Of a stretch of 64,000 bases of DNA, positions 47,008 to 54,683 are shown one piece after another. Below the pieces are notes generated by a model, which saw only the letters and a program-made list of their open reading frames with translations, was not told the DNA's origin and did no database searches. This DNA is from Sphingobium sp. YR768 (lineage in GTDB: Bacteria; Pseudomonadota; Alphaproteobacteria; Sphingomonadales; Sphingomonadaceae). The stretch covers positions 113,748 to 177,747 of the forward strand of contig NZ_FOGE01000009.1 in the NCBI RefSeq assembly GCF_900111125.1, in the 5' to 3' direction. Positions within the stretch are counted from its first letter, which is position 1, and the number at the start of each line of letters is the position of its first letter. The position numbers and the translations under genes were made by a program.

Positions 47008-48168
47008 TTAAGCAGCCTTGACGGTCGCATAGGCCCAGTCGAGCCACGGACCGAGCGCTTCGATATCCGCCGTTTCGACGGTCGCGCCGCACCAGATGCG
47101 CAGGCCAGCCGGAGCGTCGCGATAACCCGCGACGTCATAGGCAGCGCCTTCCTTTTCGAGGAGAGCGGCAAAGGCCTTGATGAAGGCTTCGTCCGCGCCT
47201 TCCACCGTCAGGCAGACGCTGGTCTTCGACCGCGAAGCCTCATCGACGGCGAGATGGCCCAACCAATCCCGTTCCGCGACGATCTTGCCCAGCGCGGCCG
47301 CATTGGCATCGCTGCGCGCGATCAGGCCGGCCGAACCGCCCAGCGACTTGCCCCATTCCAGCGCGAAGATCGCATCTTCCACGGCCAGCATGGACGGCGT
47401 GTTGATGGTTTCGCCCTTGAACACGCCTTCGGCCAGTTTGCCCTTCGCCATCAGGCGGAATACCTTGGGCAGCGGCCATGCCGGGGTGTGGGTTTCCAGA
47501 CGCTCGACAGCGCGGGGGCCGAGGATCAGCACGCCATGGCCGCCTTCACCGCCCAGCACCTTCTGCCAGGAGAAAGTGGCGACGTCGATCTTCGCCCAGT
47601 CGATGTCATAGGCGAACACCGCGCTGGTCGCGTCGGCGAAGGTCAGGCCCTCGCGATCCGCCGGAATCCAGTCCGCATTGGGCACGCGCACGCCCGAAGT
47701 CGTGCCGTTCCAGGTGAACAGCACATCGTTGCTGAAATCGACGGTCGTCAGGTCGGGCAGCTGGCCATAATCGGCGCGAATGACTGTGGGGTCCAGCTTC
47801 AACTGCTTGGCGGCATCCGTCACCCAGCCTTCGCCGAAGCTTTCCCAGGCCAGCGTCGTCACCGGGCGGGCGCCCAGCATCGTCCACATCGCCATTTCGA
47901 AAGCGCCGGTGTCGGAACCGGGGACGATGCCGATGCGGTGCGTGTCGGGCAGGTTCAGCAGCTCGCGCATCAGGTCGATGCTGTAGGCAAGGCGGGTCTT
48001 GCCGATCTTGGCGCGATGCGAACGACCGAGCGACTCTGTGGCCAGCTTGGCGGCATCCCAGCCCGGAGGCTTGGCGCAGGGACCGGAAGAGAAAAAGGGG
48101 CGGGCCGGACGGCTTACGGGCTTTGCGGCAGGCGCAAGGGTGGCGTCAACGGCAGTCAAATCAGTCAT
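47008..48168 (-). CDS. serC: Phosphoserine aminotransferase
   Basis: PLP enzyme that converts 3-phosphohydroxypyruvate to phosphoserine (and can act in PLP synthesis). The 386-aa chain has FFSSGPCAKPPGW at about 26-38, IGIVPGSDTGAFEMAMW, and the PLP lysine in ATFSWQKVLGGEGGHGVL. This is the alphaproteobacterial form. Preceded by a GC-rich leader typical of serC in this class (see next entry). Confidence 0.96.
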   Translation of the reverse strand: MTDLTAVDATLAPAAKPVSRPARPFFSSGPCAKPPGWDAAKLATESLGRSHRAKIGKTRLAYSIDLMRELLNLPDTHRIGIVPGSDTGAFEMAMWTMLGARPVTTLAWESFGEGWVTDAAKQLKLDPTVIRADYGQLPDLTTVDFSNDVLFTWNGTTSGVRVPNADWIPADREGLTFADATSAVFAYDIDWAKIDVATFSWQKVLGGEGGHGVLILGPRAVERLETHTPAWPLPKVFRLMAKGKLAEGVFKGETINTPSMLAVEDAIFALEWGKSLGGSAGLIARSDANAAALGKIVAERDWLGHLAVDEASRSKTSVCLTVEGADEAFIKAFAALLEKEGAAYDVAGYRDAPAGLRIWCGATVETADIEALGPWLDWAYATVKAA

Positions 48169-48171
48169 GTA

Positions 48172-48231
48172 ATGCTTCTCCTTACAGAGAGCACGCGCGG
48201 CGTTGGGACCGCGTGGCCCGTCGGCCGCACT
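48172..48231 (-). ncRNA. Candidate serC leader RNA motif
   Basis: The minus-strand leader of serC has two adjacent GC-rich hairpins (GTGCGGCC...GGGCCACGC and CACGCGG...CCGCGCGTG) ending in CTGTAAGGAGAAGC just before the start codon. This resembles the serC motif described in Alphaproteobacteria. The match is from memory and would need a covariance-model search. Confidence 0.5.
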
Positions 48232-48330
48232 AATGTCCGCGAAAAAAGAGTCAAGCCGTTTGTGGAAATGCGACGAGGCGAAAAGGGCGGTTAACTTTCG
48301 TAAAGATTCGCGATGGTAAACATCTGATTC

Positions 48331-49011
48331 ATGGAAGAGCGGGTGACAGAAACAGGCTTTCTGCGCGGCGCGGCCCTGGCCGTGCTGAGCGCAATGATGC
48401 TGAGTGCATGCGGTGGCGATCTGGTCCCGCGCGGGCGGGTGGTGCAGGCGTCAAAGCCCATACGCGCGCCCGCGCAACCCGCCATGGAAACCCGCCAATG
48501 TTTCGCGAAGCTCGAATCGCAATCGGTCAGCTTCACCCCCCTGCCCGACCGGAATTTCGGCGGCGGATGCAGCGCCATCAGCAGCGTCAAGCTGACCGAT
48601 ATCGGCGTCCCCGTGTCGGGCGCCGGCGCCATGACCTGCAACCTTGCCGCCAATTTCGCCGCCTGGGCGCGCTATGGCGTGCAGCCCGCCGCCCGCCTGA
48701 TTCTGGGCGCGGAAATCGAGAAGATCGAAACGTTCGGCACCTATAATTGCCGGCCGATCGCGGGCAGCGGGAAGCTGAGCGAACATGCGCACAGCAACGC
48801 CATCGACGTATCCGCCTTCGTCCTGTCCGATGGTCGCCGCATCAGCATCCAGAAGGACTGGCATGGCGACAAGCAGACCCGCCAGTTTCTGGCCGTGGTC
48901 CATGCCAGCGCCTGCAAACGGTTCAACACGGTCCTCAGCCCCAATTACAATGCGGCGCATCACGACCATTTCCATTTCGACATGGGCGGCCGCGGAGGGT
49001 TCTGTCGCTAG
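48331..49011 (+). CDS. Extensin-like family lipoprotein
   Basis: 226-aa protein with a signal sequence and lipobox LSAC (Cys about 30), hence a probable outer-membrane lipoprotein. The C-terminal extensin-like domain (about 75-226) shows MTCNLAANFAAWARYGVQPAA, LSEHAHSNAIDVSAFVLSDGR and NYNAAHHDHFHFDMGG. The His/Asp pattern resembles D-Ala-D-Ala metallopeptidases, so a cell-wall role is plausible but not proven. Divergent from serC. Confidence 0.88.
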   Translation: MEERVTETGFLRGAALAVLSAMMLSACGGDLVPRGRVVQASKPIRAPAQPAMETRQCFAKLESQSVSFTPLPDRNFGGGCSAISSVKLTDIGVPVSGAGAMTCNLAANFAAWARYGVQPAARLILGAEIEKIETFGTYNCRPIAGSGKLSEHAHSNAIDVSAFVLSDGRRISIQKDWHGDKQTRQFLAVVHASACKRFNTVLSPNYNAAHHDHFHFDMGGRGGFCR

Positions 49012-49071
49012 CGCGACGGGGGCGGCTTTTGTGGCTAGACCCACGTACGCTGCATTGGGATCACCCAACCT

Positions 49072-49157
49072 CCGTTCGGGCTGAGCCTGTCGAAGCCCCC
49101 TTTTTTCTTGAGGCGTTTCAGAAAAGTAAGGCCCTTCGACAGGCTCAGGGCGAACGG
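49072..49157. repeat. Inverted repeat, CCGTTCGGGCTGAGCC family
   Basis: Arms CCGTTCGGGCTGAGCCTGTC and its near-exact complement enclose an AT-rich loop with TTTTTTCTTG. It follows the extensin-like gene. Confidence 0.85.
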
Positions 49158-49286
49158 ATCATGTTTAAAGCGTGATGCCCTGTTCGACGGTGGGGCCTGC
49201 TGTCCTACATGGCCGGATTTTGCGATGACCGGACCATCGCCAACTCACAGGGCAACTTTCCGATAGGATCATAATCCCGTAACAAT

Positions 49287-49322
49287 ATTTCACGATTCGC
49301 GGTACATATGCGAAGTTAAGCC
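49287..49322 (+). repeat. Dispersed motif containing ATATGCGAAGTTAAG, copy 3
   Basis: Reads ATTTCACGATTC, GCGGTAC, ATATGCGAAGTTAAG, then CCC. The 30-nt core aligns without gaps with the minus-strand copy at 5754. It is 74 nt before the second LOG gene. Confidence 0.6.
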
Positions 49323-49395
49323 CGCGCAATCCTATTTCCGTCCCGGCGCCATTGCGGACTTGGTTTTGGCCTTGTCCGCTACTAAGTTTGTGCAA

Positions 49396-50274
49396 ATGAC
49401 GAAAAAAGAGATTGAAGAACGCAAGTTCCGCCCGGCCCGCGAAGAGGCCGATGATGCCGCAAAACAGACCGGCACCCCCCAGACCCGCAGTGAAGCCTAT
49501 AAGCTGGCCTTTCAGGACGCCGAATTCCTGCTGCGCGAGGATTTGCGCCCCGTCCGCTTCCAGCTGGAACTGCTCAAGCCCCAATTGCTGATGGATGAAG
49601 CGAAGATCGAATCGACCTTCGTCTTCTACGGCTCCGCCCGCATCCCCCAGCCCGAACAGGTGCAGGCGCGGATCGACGCCGCCACCACCCCGCAACAGAA
49701 GCGCATCGCCGAAAATCTGGGCAAGAAGGCGGTCTATTATGAAGAAGCCCGCAAACTCGCCCGCATCGCCGCGCAATATCCGGTGAACGAAGCGGGTTGC
49801 CGCCACTTCGTCGTCTGCTCGGGCGGCGGCCCCTCGATCATGGAAGCCGCCAATCGCGGCGCGCAGGATGTCGGCCAGACCACCATTGGCATGAACATCG
49901 TCCTGCCGCACGAGCAGGCGCCCAACCGCTTCGTCACCCCGGAGCTGAGTTTCCAGTTCCACTATTTCGCGCTGCGCAAGATGCACTTCCTGCTGCGCGC
50001 CCGCGCTCTGGCCGTCTTCCCCGGCGGCTTCGGCACGTTCGATGAAATGTTCGAACTGCTGACCCTGATCCAGACCGGCAAGATGAAGCCGATCCCGATC
50101 CTGCTGTTCGGCAAGGATTTCTGGAACCGGGTGGTCGATTTCGAGGCGCTGGCCGACGAAGGCGTGATCGCGCCGAGCGACCTCAATCTGCTGACATGGG
50201 TCGAAAGCGCCGAAGACGCCTGGGCTGCGGTGCAGACCTTCTATCAGGACAGCGAAGCACCGGCCTGCGGCTGA
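49396..50274 (+). CDS. LOG-family protein, long form
   Basis: 292-aa Rossmann-fold protein. The N-terminal 70 residues are helical and charged (MTKKEIEERKFRPAREEADD), followed by the LOG domain with VVCSGGGPSIMEAANRGA, a loop containing FHYFALRKMHFLL and AVFPGGFGTFDEMFELL (PGGxGT class). This longer type is distinct from the LOG gene at 18521 and its activity is unknown. ATG 49396 was chosen; the upstream frame lacks coding character. Confidence 0.85.
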   Translation: MTKKEIEERKFRPAREEADDAAKQTGTPQTRSEAYKLAFQDAEFLLREDLRPVRFQLELLKPQLLMDEAKIESTFVFYGSARIPQPEQVQARIDAATTPQQKRIAENLGKKAVYYEEARKLARIAAQYPVNEAGCRHFVVCSGGGPSIMEAANRGAQDVGQTTIGMNIVLPHEQAPNRFVTPELSFQFHYFALRKMHFLLRARALAVFPGGFGTFDEMFELLTLIQTGKMKPIPILLFGKDFWNRVVDFEALADEGVIAPSDLNLLTWVESAEDAWAAVQTFYQDSEAPACG

Positions 50275-50276
50275 CC

Positions 50277-50350
50277 CCCCTCTCCCCTCGGGGGAGAGGG
50301 CAGCGAGACTTGGCGGCTTTGCCGCCTGGTCGCAGCCGGAGAGGGGGCGG
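50277..50350. repeat. Palindromic repeat, CCTCTCCCCTCGGGGGAGAGG type
   Basis: A strong hairpin CCCCTCTCCCC/GGGGGAGAGG plus a second GGCGGCTTTGCCGCC hairpin lie between two co-directional genes. Confidence 0.8.
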
Positions 50351-50416
50351 GCCACGCGCCTTCCCTGCCTCCTCTTCCGCCTTGCCCTACCGGCCATCCC
50401 GGATTAGGGCGCGGCC

Positions 50417-51082
50417 ATGCGCGCGGATATGGCCCATATCGATAGCTGGATCTTCGATCTGGACAATACGCTCTATCCGGCGAAGGCGGATCTGTTCGCG
50501 CTGATCGACGTCAAGATGGGCGAATATATTCAGGGCCTGCTGGGCTGCGATCCGGTGATCGCCCGCCAGACCCAGAAGCGCTATTTCATGGAGCATGGCA
50601 CGACCCTGTCGGGGCTGATGCACCATCATGGGATCGAGCCGCGCGAATTTCTCGACTATGTCCATGACATTTCGATGGAGCGGCTGACGGTCGACGCCGA
50701 TCTCAACGCCCGCATCGCCGCGCTGCCGGGCCGCCGCCTGATCTTCACCAACGGCGACGCCGCCTATGCCGGCCGCGTGCTCGACAAGCTCGGCCTGATC
50801 GGCGCGTTCGAGCTGATCCACGACATCCACGCCTGCCAATATGTGCCCAAGCCCGACCCGTCGGGCTATGACCAACTGTGCCGCGTCCATGCCATCGATC
50901 CGACCCGCGCCGCCTTTTTCGAGGATATGGCCCGCAATCTGCGCCCGGCCAAGGCGATCGGCATGACGACCATATGGGTCAACAACGGCTCCGAAGCGGG
51001 CGACCATGACCATCATCCCGATTTCATCGATTTCGAAACCGACCATCTGACGCCATTTCTGGCCGACATCATTGGGGACTGA
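50417..51082 (+). CDS. HAD-family pyrimidine 5'-nucleotidase
   Basis: 221-aa haloacid-dehalogenase-fold phosphatase. Motif I is FDLDNTLYP (Asp nucleophile near residue 13), motif II is IFTNGDAAYAG, and motif III/IV is KPDPSGYDQLC followed by FFEDMARNLRPAKAIGM. This matches the SDT1/PyrP-like pyrimidine 5'-nucleotidase family (TIGR01993). It is 3 nt before dapD, so the two form an operon. Confidence 0.92.
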   Translation: MRADMAHIDSWIFDLDNTLYPAKADLFALIDVKMGEYIQGLLGCDPVIARQTQKRYFMEHGTTLSGLMHHHGIEPREFLDYVHDISMERLTVDADLNARIAALPGRRLIFTNGDAAYAGRVLDKLGLIGAFELIHDIHACQYVPKPDPSGYDQLCRVHAIDPTRAAFFEDMARNLRPAKAIGMTTIWVNNGSEAGDHDHHPDFIDFETDHLTPFLADIIGD

Positions 51083-51085
51083 ACC

Positions 51086-51925
51086 ATGAGCACCGACCTG
51101 ATCACCACCATCGACGCCGCGTGGGAAGACCGCGCCAACGTCAATCTCCAGACCCAGGGCGACGTGCGTTCGGCCGTCAATCAGGCGCTCGCCCTGCTCG
51201 ACAAGGGCGAGTTGCGCGTCGCGCAGCCGACCGAAAACGGCTGGCAGGTCAATCAGTGGGCGAAGAAGGCCGTGCTGCTCTCCTTCCGCCTCAACGACAA
51301 CGCCATGATCGACAATGGGCCGGGCGCAGGCCATTGGTGGGACAAGGTGCCCAGCAAGTTCGCCGGCTGGGACGAGGCCGCCTTCCGCGCCGCCGGTTTC
51401 CGCGCCGTGCCGGGCAGCTTCGCCCGCGCGGGCAGCCATATCGCGAAGAATGTCATCCTGATGCCCAGCTTCGTCAACATCGGCGCGTTCGTCGATGAAG
51501 GCACGATGGTCGATACCTGGGTCACGGTCGGCAGTTGCGCCCAGATCGGCAAGAATGTCCATCTGTCGGGCGGCGTCGGCATTGGCGGCGTGCTGGAGCC
51601 GCTTCAGGCCGACCCGGTCATCATCGAGGATGACTGCTTCATCGGCGCCCGCTCCGAAGTGGTCGAAGGCGTGCGCATCGGCAAAGGCTCTGTGCTGTCG
51701 ATGGGCGTGTTCATCGGCATGTCGACCAAGATCGTGGACCGCGCGACGGGCGAAGTCTTCATCGGCGAAGTGCCGCCTTATTCGGTCGTCGTCCCCGGCT
51801 CGCTGCCCGGCAAGCCGCTGCCCGACGGCACGCCCGGCCCCAGCCTCTATTGCGCCGTGATCGTCAAGCGCGTCGACGCCCAGACCCGGTCCAAGACCGG
51901 CATCAACGAACTGCTGCGCGACTGA
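51086..51925 (+). CDS. dapD: 2,3,4,5-tetrahydropyridine-2,6-dicarboxylate N-succinyltransferase
   Basis: Succinylation step of the lysine/diaminopimelate pathway, needed for the cell wall. The 279-aa product has an N-terminal helical domain, then a left-handed beta-helix of hexapeptide repeats (about 105-235; [20 protein letters not shown]) and the C-terminal [20 protein letters not shown]. Length and motifs match the trimeric DapD family. Confidence 0.97.
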   Translation: MSTDLITTIDAAWEDRANVNLQTQGDVRSAVNQALALLDKGELRVAQPTENGWQVNQWAKKAVLLSFRLNDNAMIDNGPGAGHWWDKVPSKFAGWDEAAFRAAGFRAVPGSFARAGSHIAKNVILMPSFVNIGAFVDEGTMVDTWVTVGSCAQIGKNVHLSGGVGIGGVLEPLQADPVIIEDDCFIGARSEVVEGVRIGKGSVLSMGVFIGMSTKIVDRATGEVFIGEVPPYSVVVPGSLPGKPLPDGTPGPSLYCAVIVKRVDAQTRSKTGINELLRD

Positions 51926-52004
51926 TAATCTACAAAGCCCCACCCCGCCGCGACTTGGCCGCGCTACGCGCCGCCAAGTCGCGGCTCCCCTTCCCTGAAC
52001 GAGG

Positions 52005-52181
52005 GGGCCTTCGACCCGGTCTTGATATCCTCGACCGCCGTCCGCTTACGCCACTTCATCACCGTCTTGGGGTTGATCCCGGTTCTCGGCTCAGCGTCGC
52101 GAGCGACGCTTGCTATCTCTGTCTTGCTGCTCTGACGGCGTGCGTGGTCGCGCCCCTCCCGTGACGTACCTGTCCTTCCAC
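52005..52181 (-). pseudogene. IS481-family transposase remnant (N-terminal part)
   Basis: The minus strand reads V-E-G-Q-V-R-H-G-R-G-A-T-T-H-A-V-R, a TAG stop, then QASLATLSREPGINPKTVMK and WRKRTAVEDIKTGSK. This is the helix-turn-helix N-terminus of IS481-type transposases. The rest of the element is missing. With a GC-rich repeat at 51950-52000, it fills most of the 449-bp gap between dapD and the radical SAM gene. Confidence 0.8.
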
Positions 52182-52357
52182 TGCTGCAAAAGGGTCACAC
52201 CATCAAACCGTGGAATCAAACAACCTACACAGCAAGCGGCCAAGTCTGCGCAATCTCAGCCAGAAGCACATGACTCTGCCGACCCTCAAGGGACAGGAGT
52301 AGCATCCCCTCCCCCTTGGTGCAGTCCTGATCCAGATCATGGACAAGTCGCCATTCC

Positions 52358-52372
52358 GAACATATCAGGAAC
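52358..52372. promoter_or_regulatory. SOS box (LexA-binding site)
   Basis: GAACATATCAGGAAC is a perfect match to the alphaproteobacterial LexA motif (GTTC-N7-GTTC on the other strand). It lies 2 nt before the radical SAM start codon, and its AGGA also serves as the ribosome-binding site. Confidence 0.85.
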
Positions 52373-52374
52373 AT

Positions 52375-53619
52375 ATGGCGCAACTTTCCACCCGGCAGAA
52401 ACTCGAAATCTTGGCAGATGCGGCTAAATATGATGCTTCCTGCGCGTCGTCGGGCACGGCGAAGCGGGACAGTCGCGGGGGGAAGGGGATCGGGTCGACG
52501 GAAGGGATGGGCATTTGCCACGCCTATGCGCCCGATGGCCGCTGCATATCGCTGCTGAAGATATTGCTGACCAACAGCTGCATCTTCGACTGCCATTATT
52601 GCATCAACCGTCGGTCGAGCGATGTGCGCCGCGCGCGCTTCACCGCGCAGGAGGTGGTCGACCTCACCCTCAATTTCTACCGCCGCAACTATATCGAGGG
52701 GCTGTTCCTCTCCTCCGGCATCATCCGCTCGTCCGACTATACGATGGAACAGATGGTCGAGGTCGCCCGGTCGCTGCGGCAGGACCATGATTTTCGCGGC
52801 TATATCCACCTCAAGACCATCCCCGATGCCGACCCGGAACTGCTGCGGCTGGCCGGACTGCATGCCGACCGGCTGTCGATCAATGTCGAACTGCCGACCG
52901 AAAGCGGCCTCAAGCGGCTGGCGCCGGAGAAGGATGGCGGGCGGATCGAGGGCGCGATGCGGCATCTGCGCGCCGAGATGGAGGACGGGCAGGACGCAAG
53001 GCGCAAATATAGGAGCGCGCCGCGCTTCGCCCCGGCCGGCCAGTCGACGCAGATGATCGTGGGCGCGGACGCGGCCGACGACCGGGCGATCATCGCGCGG
53101 GCCAGCAGCCTCTATGACCGGCACCGGCTGCGGCGCGTCTATTACAGCGCCTTTTCCCCCATCCCCTCGCCCAGCGCGGTGCTGCCGTTGAAGCGCCCGC
53201 CGCTGATGCGGGAGCATCGCCTCTACCAGTCGGACTGGATGATGCGCTTCTATGGCTATGAGGCTGGGGAGATTGCGGCGGCGACCGATCAGGCGACGGG
53301 ATGCCTGCCGCTGGATATCGATCCCAAGCTGGCCTGGGCGCTCAACCATCGGGCGATCTTTCCGGTGGACGTCAACCGCGCCCCGCGCGAGGCGCTGTTG
53401 CGGGTGCCGGGACTGGGGGTGAAGGCGGTCGACCGCATCCTGATGAGCCGCCGTCAGGGCCGGTTACGGCTGGAGGATGTCGCACGGCTGACCACCTCTA
53501 TCCGCAAATTGCGGCCCTTCCTGATCGCGGCCGACTGGCGCCCGCTGGCGATGACCGACCGGGCGGACTTGCGCGCGCGACTGGCCCCGCCGGCAAAACA
53601 GCTCGATCTCTTCGCATAA
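52375..53619 (+). CDS. Radical SAM DNA modification/repair protein (TIGR03916-like)
   Basis: 414-aa radical SAM protein linked in many genomes to UdgX. The N-terminus MAQLSTRQKLEILADAAKYD is the family signature, the [4Fe-4S] cluster Cys are Cys69, Cys73 and Cys76 in SCIFDCHYCINRRSS, and the C-terminus carries a helix-hairpin-helix (ALLRVPGLGVKAVDRIL, about 340-360), which suggests DNA binding. The start at 52375 is fixed by homology and by the SOS box just upstream. The chemistry is unknown. Confidence 0.92.
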   Translation: MAQLSTRQKLEILADAAKYDASCASSGTAKRDSRGGKGIGSTEGMGICHAYAPDGRCISLLKILLTNSCIFDCHYCINRRSSDVRRARFTAQEVVDLTLNFYRRNYIEGLFLSSGIIRSSDYTMEQMVEVARSLRQDHDFRGYIHLKTIPDADPELLRLAGLHADRLSINVELPTESGLKRLAPEKDGGRIEGAMRHLRAEMEDGQDARRKYRSAPRFAPAGQSTQMIVGADAADDRAIIARASSLYDRHRLRRVYYSAFSPIPSPSAVLPLKRPPLMREHRLYQSDWMMRFYGYEAGEIAAATDQATGCLPLDIDPKLAWALNHRAIFPVDVNRAPREALLRVPGLGVKAVDRILMSRRQGRLRLEDVARLTTSIRKLRPFLIAADWRPLAMTDRADLRARLAPPAKQLDLFA

Positions 53620-53693
53620 GCGCCATTTTTGGGTTGATCCGTGGGAGCGATCGTGAAATCGTGGCTTCCCGGTCACATAGGGAGTTTCGGGTT

Positions 53694-54044
53694 TTGGCGA
53701 CGGCACTGGGCAGCAGGACGCAACCGCGCAAGAGCTTTGCCAAGCGGATCAGCAGCCATCTTGCCGCCGCGCTCGTCGTCTTCTGCCTGCTCCAGATCGG
53801 CATCGTCGCCAAGATGGGCGGATCGCTGGTCTTGCATCTGGGCATCATCATCGCGATCGGCGGCTATGCCGTGGCCGCGCGCGGGCTGGAACGCCGCTGG
53901 CACATGCTGGAACAGGGTGGCCTGTCGGACGGCGGCATGGCGCTGCGCTTCCGCCGCGACGTGGTGCAGCTCTGGGGCGCCAGCCTGGTCGGCGCGCTGC
54001 TGTGGGTGCCGGTGGCGATCATCTACCGCTTCCTGTTCGGCTAA
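53694..54044 (+). CDS. Hypothetical two-helix membrane protein
   Basis: 116-aa protein from a TTG start at 53694 (AGGGAG upstream); no ATG is available before the first helix. Hydrophobic segments lie at about 22-60 and 95-114, with a charged loop (GLERRWHMLEQGGLSDGG) between them. It lies between the radical SAM and hemerythrin genes; a functional link is not evident from sequence. Confidence 0.6.
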   Translation: MATALGSRTQPRKSFAKRISSHLAAALVVFCLLQIGIVAKMGGSLVLHLGIIIAIGGYAVAARGLERRWHMLEQGGLSDGGMALRFRRDVVQLWGASLVGALLWVPVAIIYRFLFG

Positions 54045-54118
54045 ACCCTCTTCGGCGCGCGCGCCGGACCCAATTCCATTTTGCCACGTTGTCCTTCCTC
54101 GAACGAGGAGGTTCCCCC

Positions 54119-54589
54119 ATGGCCAATGCAACGATTTTCGACCGTCTGAAGCAGGATCACGACGCCCACCGCCAATTGTTCGCCAAGATGGCGGAAGCCG
54201 ACCGGGAAAAGGACGAGGCCCGGCTGGAAAAGCTGTTCGAGCAGTTCAAGGTGGAGGTGAGCGCCCATGCCGCCGCCGAGGAAGAGACGCTCTATGCCAC
54301 CATGCTGTCCCGCCCGGACCTGCGCGAGGATGCGCAGCACAGTGTGTCAGAGCACAAGGAAATCGACGATTATCTGGAAGAGTTGAGCGAATTGAAGTTC
54401 AACGGCGAAGCCTGGCGCCGCGAGTTCGACAAGATGAAGAAGCGCTACCTCCACCATATCGAGGAGGAAGAGGAAGAGATGTTCCCCGACGCGGCCAAGG
54501 ATCTGAGCGCGGCGGAAGAGGAAAAGCTGGGCAAGCTGTTCGCCAAGCGCAAGCCGGCGGAACTGGAGCGAGCGAAGGCGGAAAGCTGA
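54119..54589 (+). CDS. Hemerythrin HHE domain protein
   Basis: 156-aa four-helix protein with the di-iron ligand pattern: LKQDHDAHRQLF near residue 15, AHAAAEEETLY near 55, VSEHKEIDDYL near 85 and YLHHIEEEEEEMF near 113. GAGGAGG precedes the ATG. Such proteins bind oxygen or iron, or protect against oxidative or nitrosative stress. Its place between two DNA-repair genes may be fortuitous. Confidence 0.9.
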   Translation: MANATIFDRLKQDHDAHRQLFAKMAEADREKDEARLEKLFEQFKVEVSAHAAAEEETLYATMLSRPDLREDAQHSVSEHKEIDDYLEELSELKFNGEAWRREFDKMKKRYLHHIEEEEEEMFPDAAKDLSAAEEEKLGKLFAKRKPAELERAKAES

Positions 54590-54598
54590 ACGCAGTCG

Positions 54599-54672
54599 CC
54601 GTTCGTTTCGAGCATAGTCGAGACACGCTGGCGCTGCTCCAACCGCTTCTCGACTTCGCTCGAAGCGAACGG
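54599..54672. repeat. Inverted repeat, CCGTTCGTTTCGAGC type
   Basis: Imperfect complementary arms (25-nt left, right ending GCGAACGG) lie between the hemerythrin gene and the UdgX gene. Confidence 0.78.
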
Positions 54673-54683
54673 GGCCTGAGATA

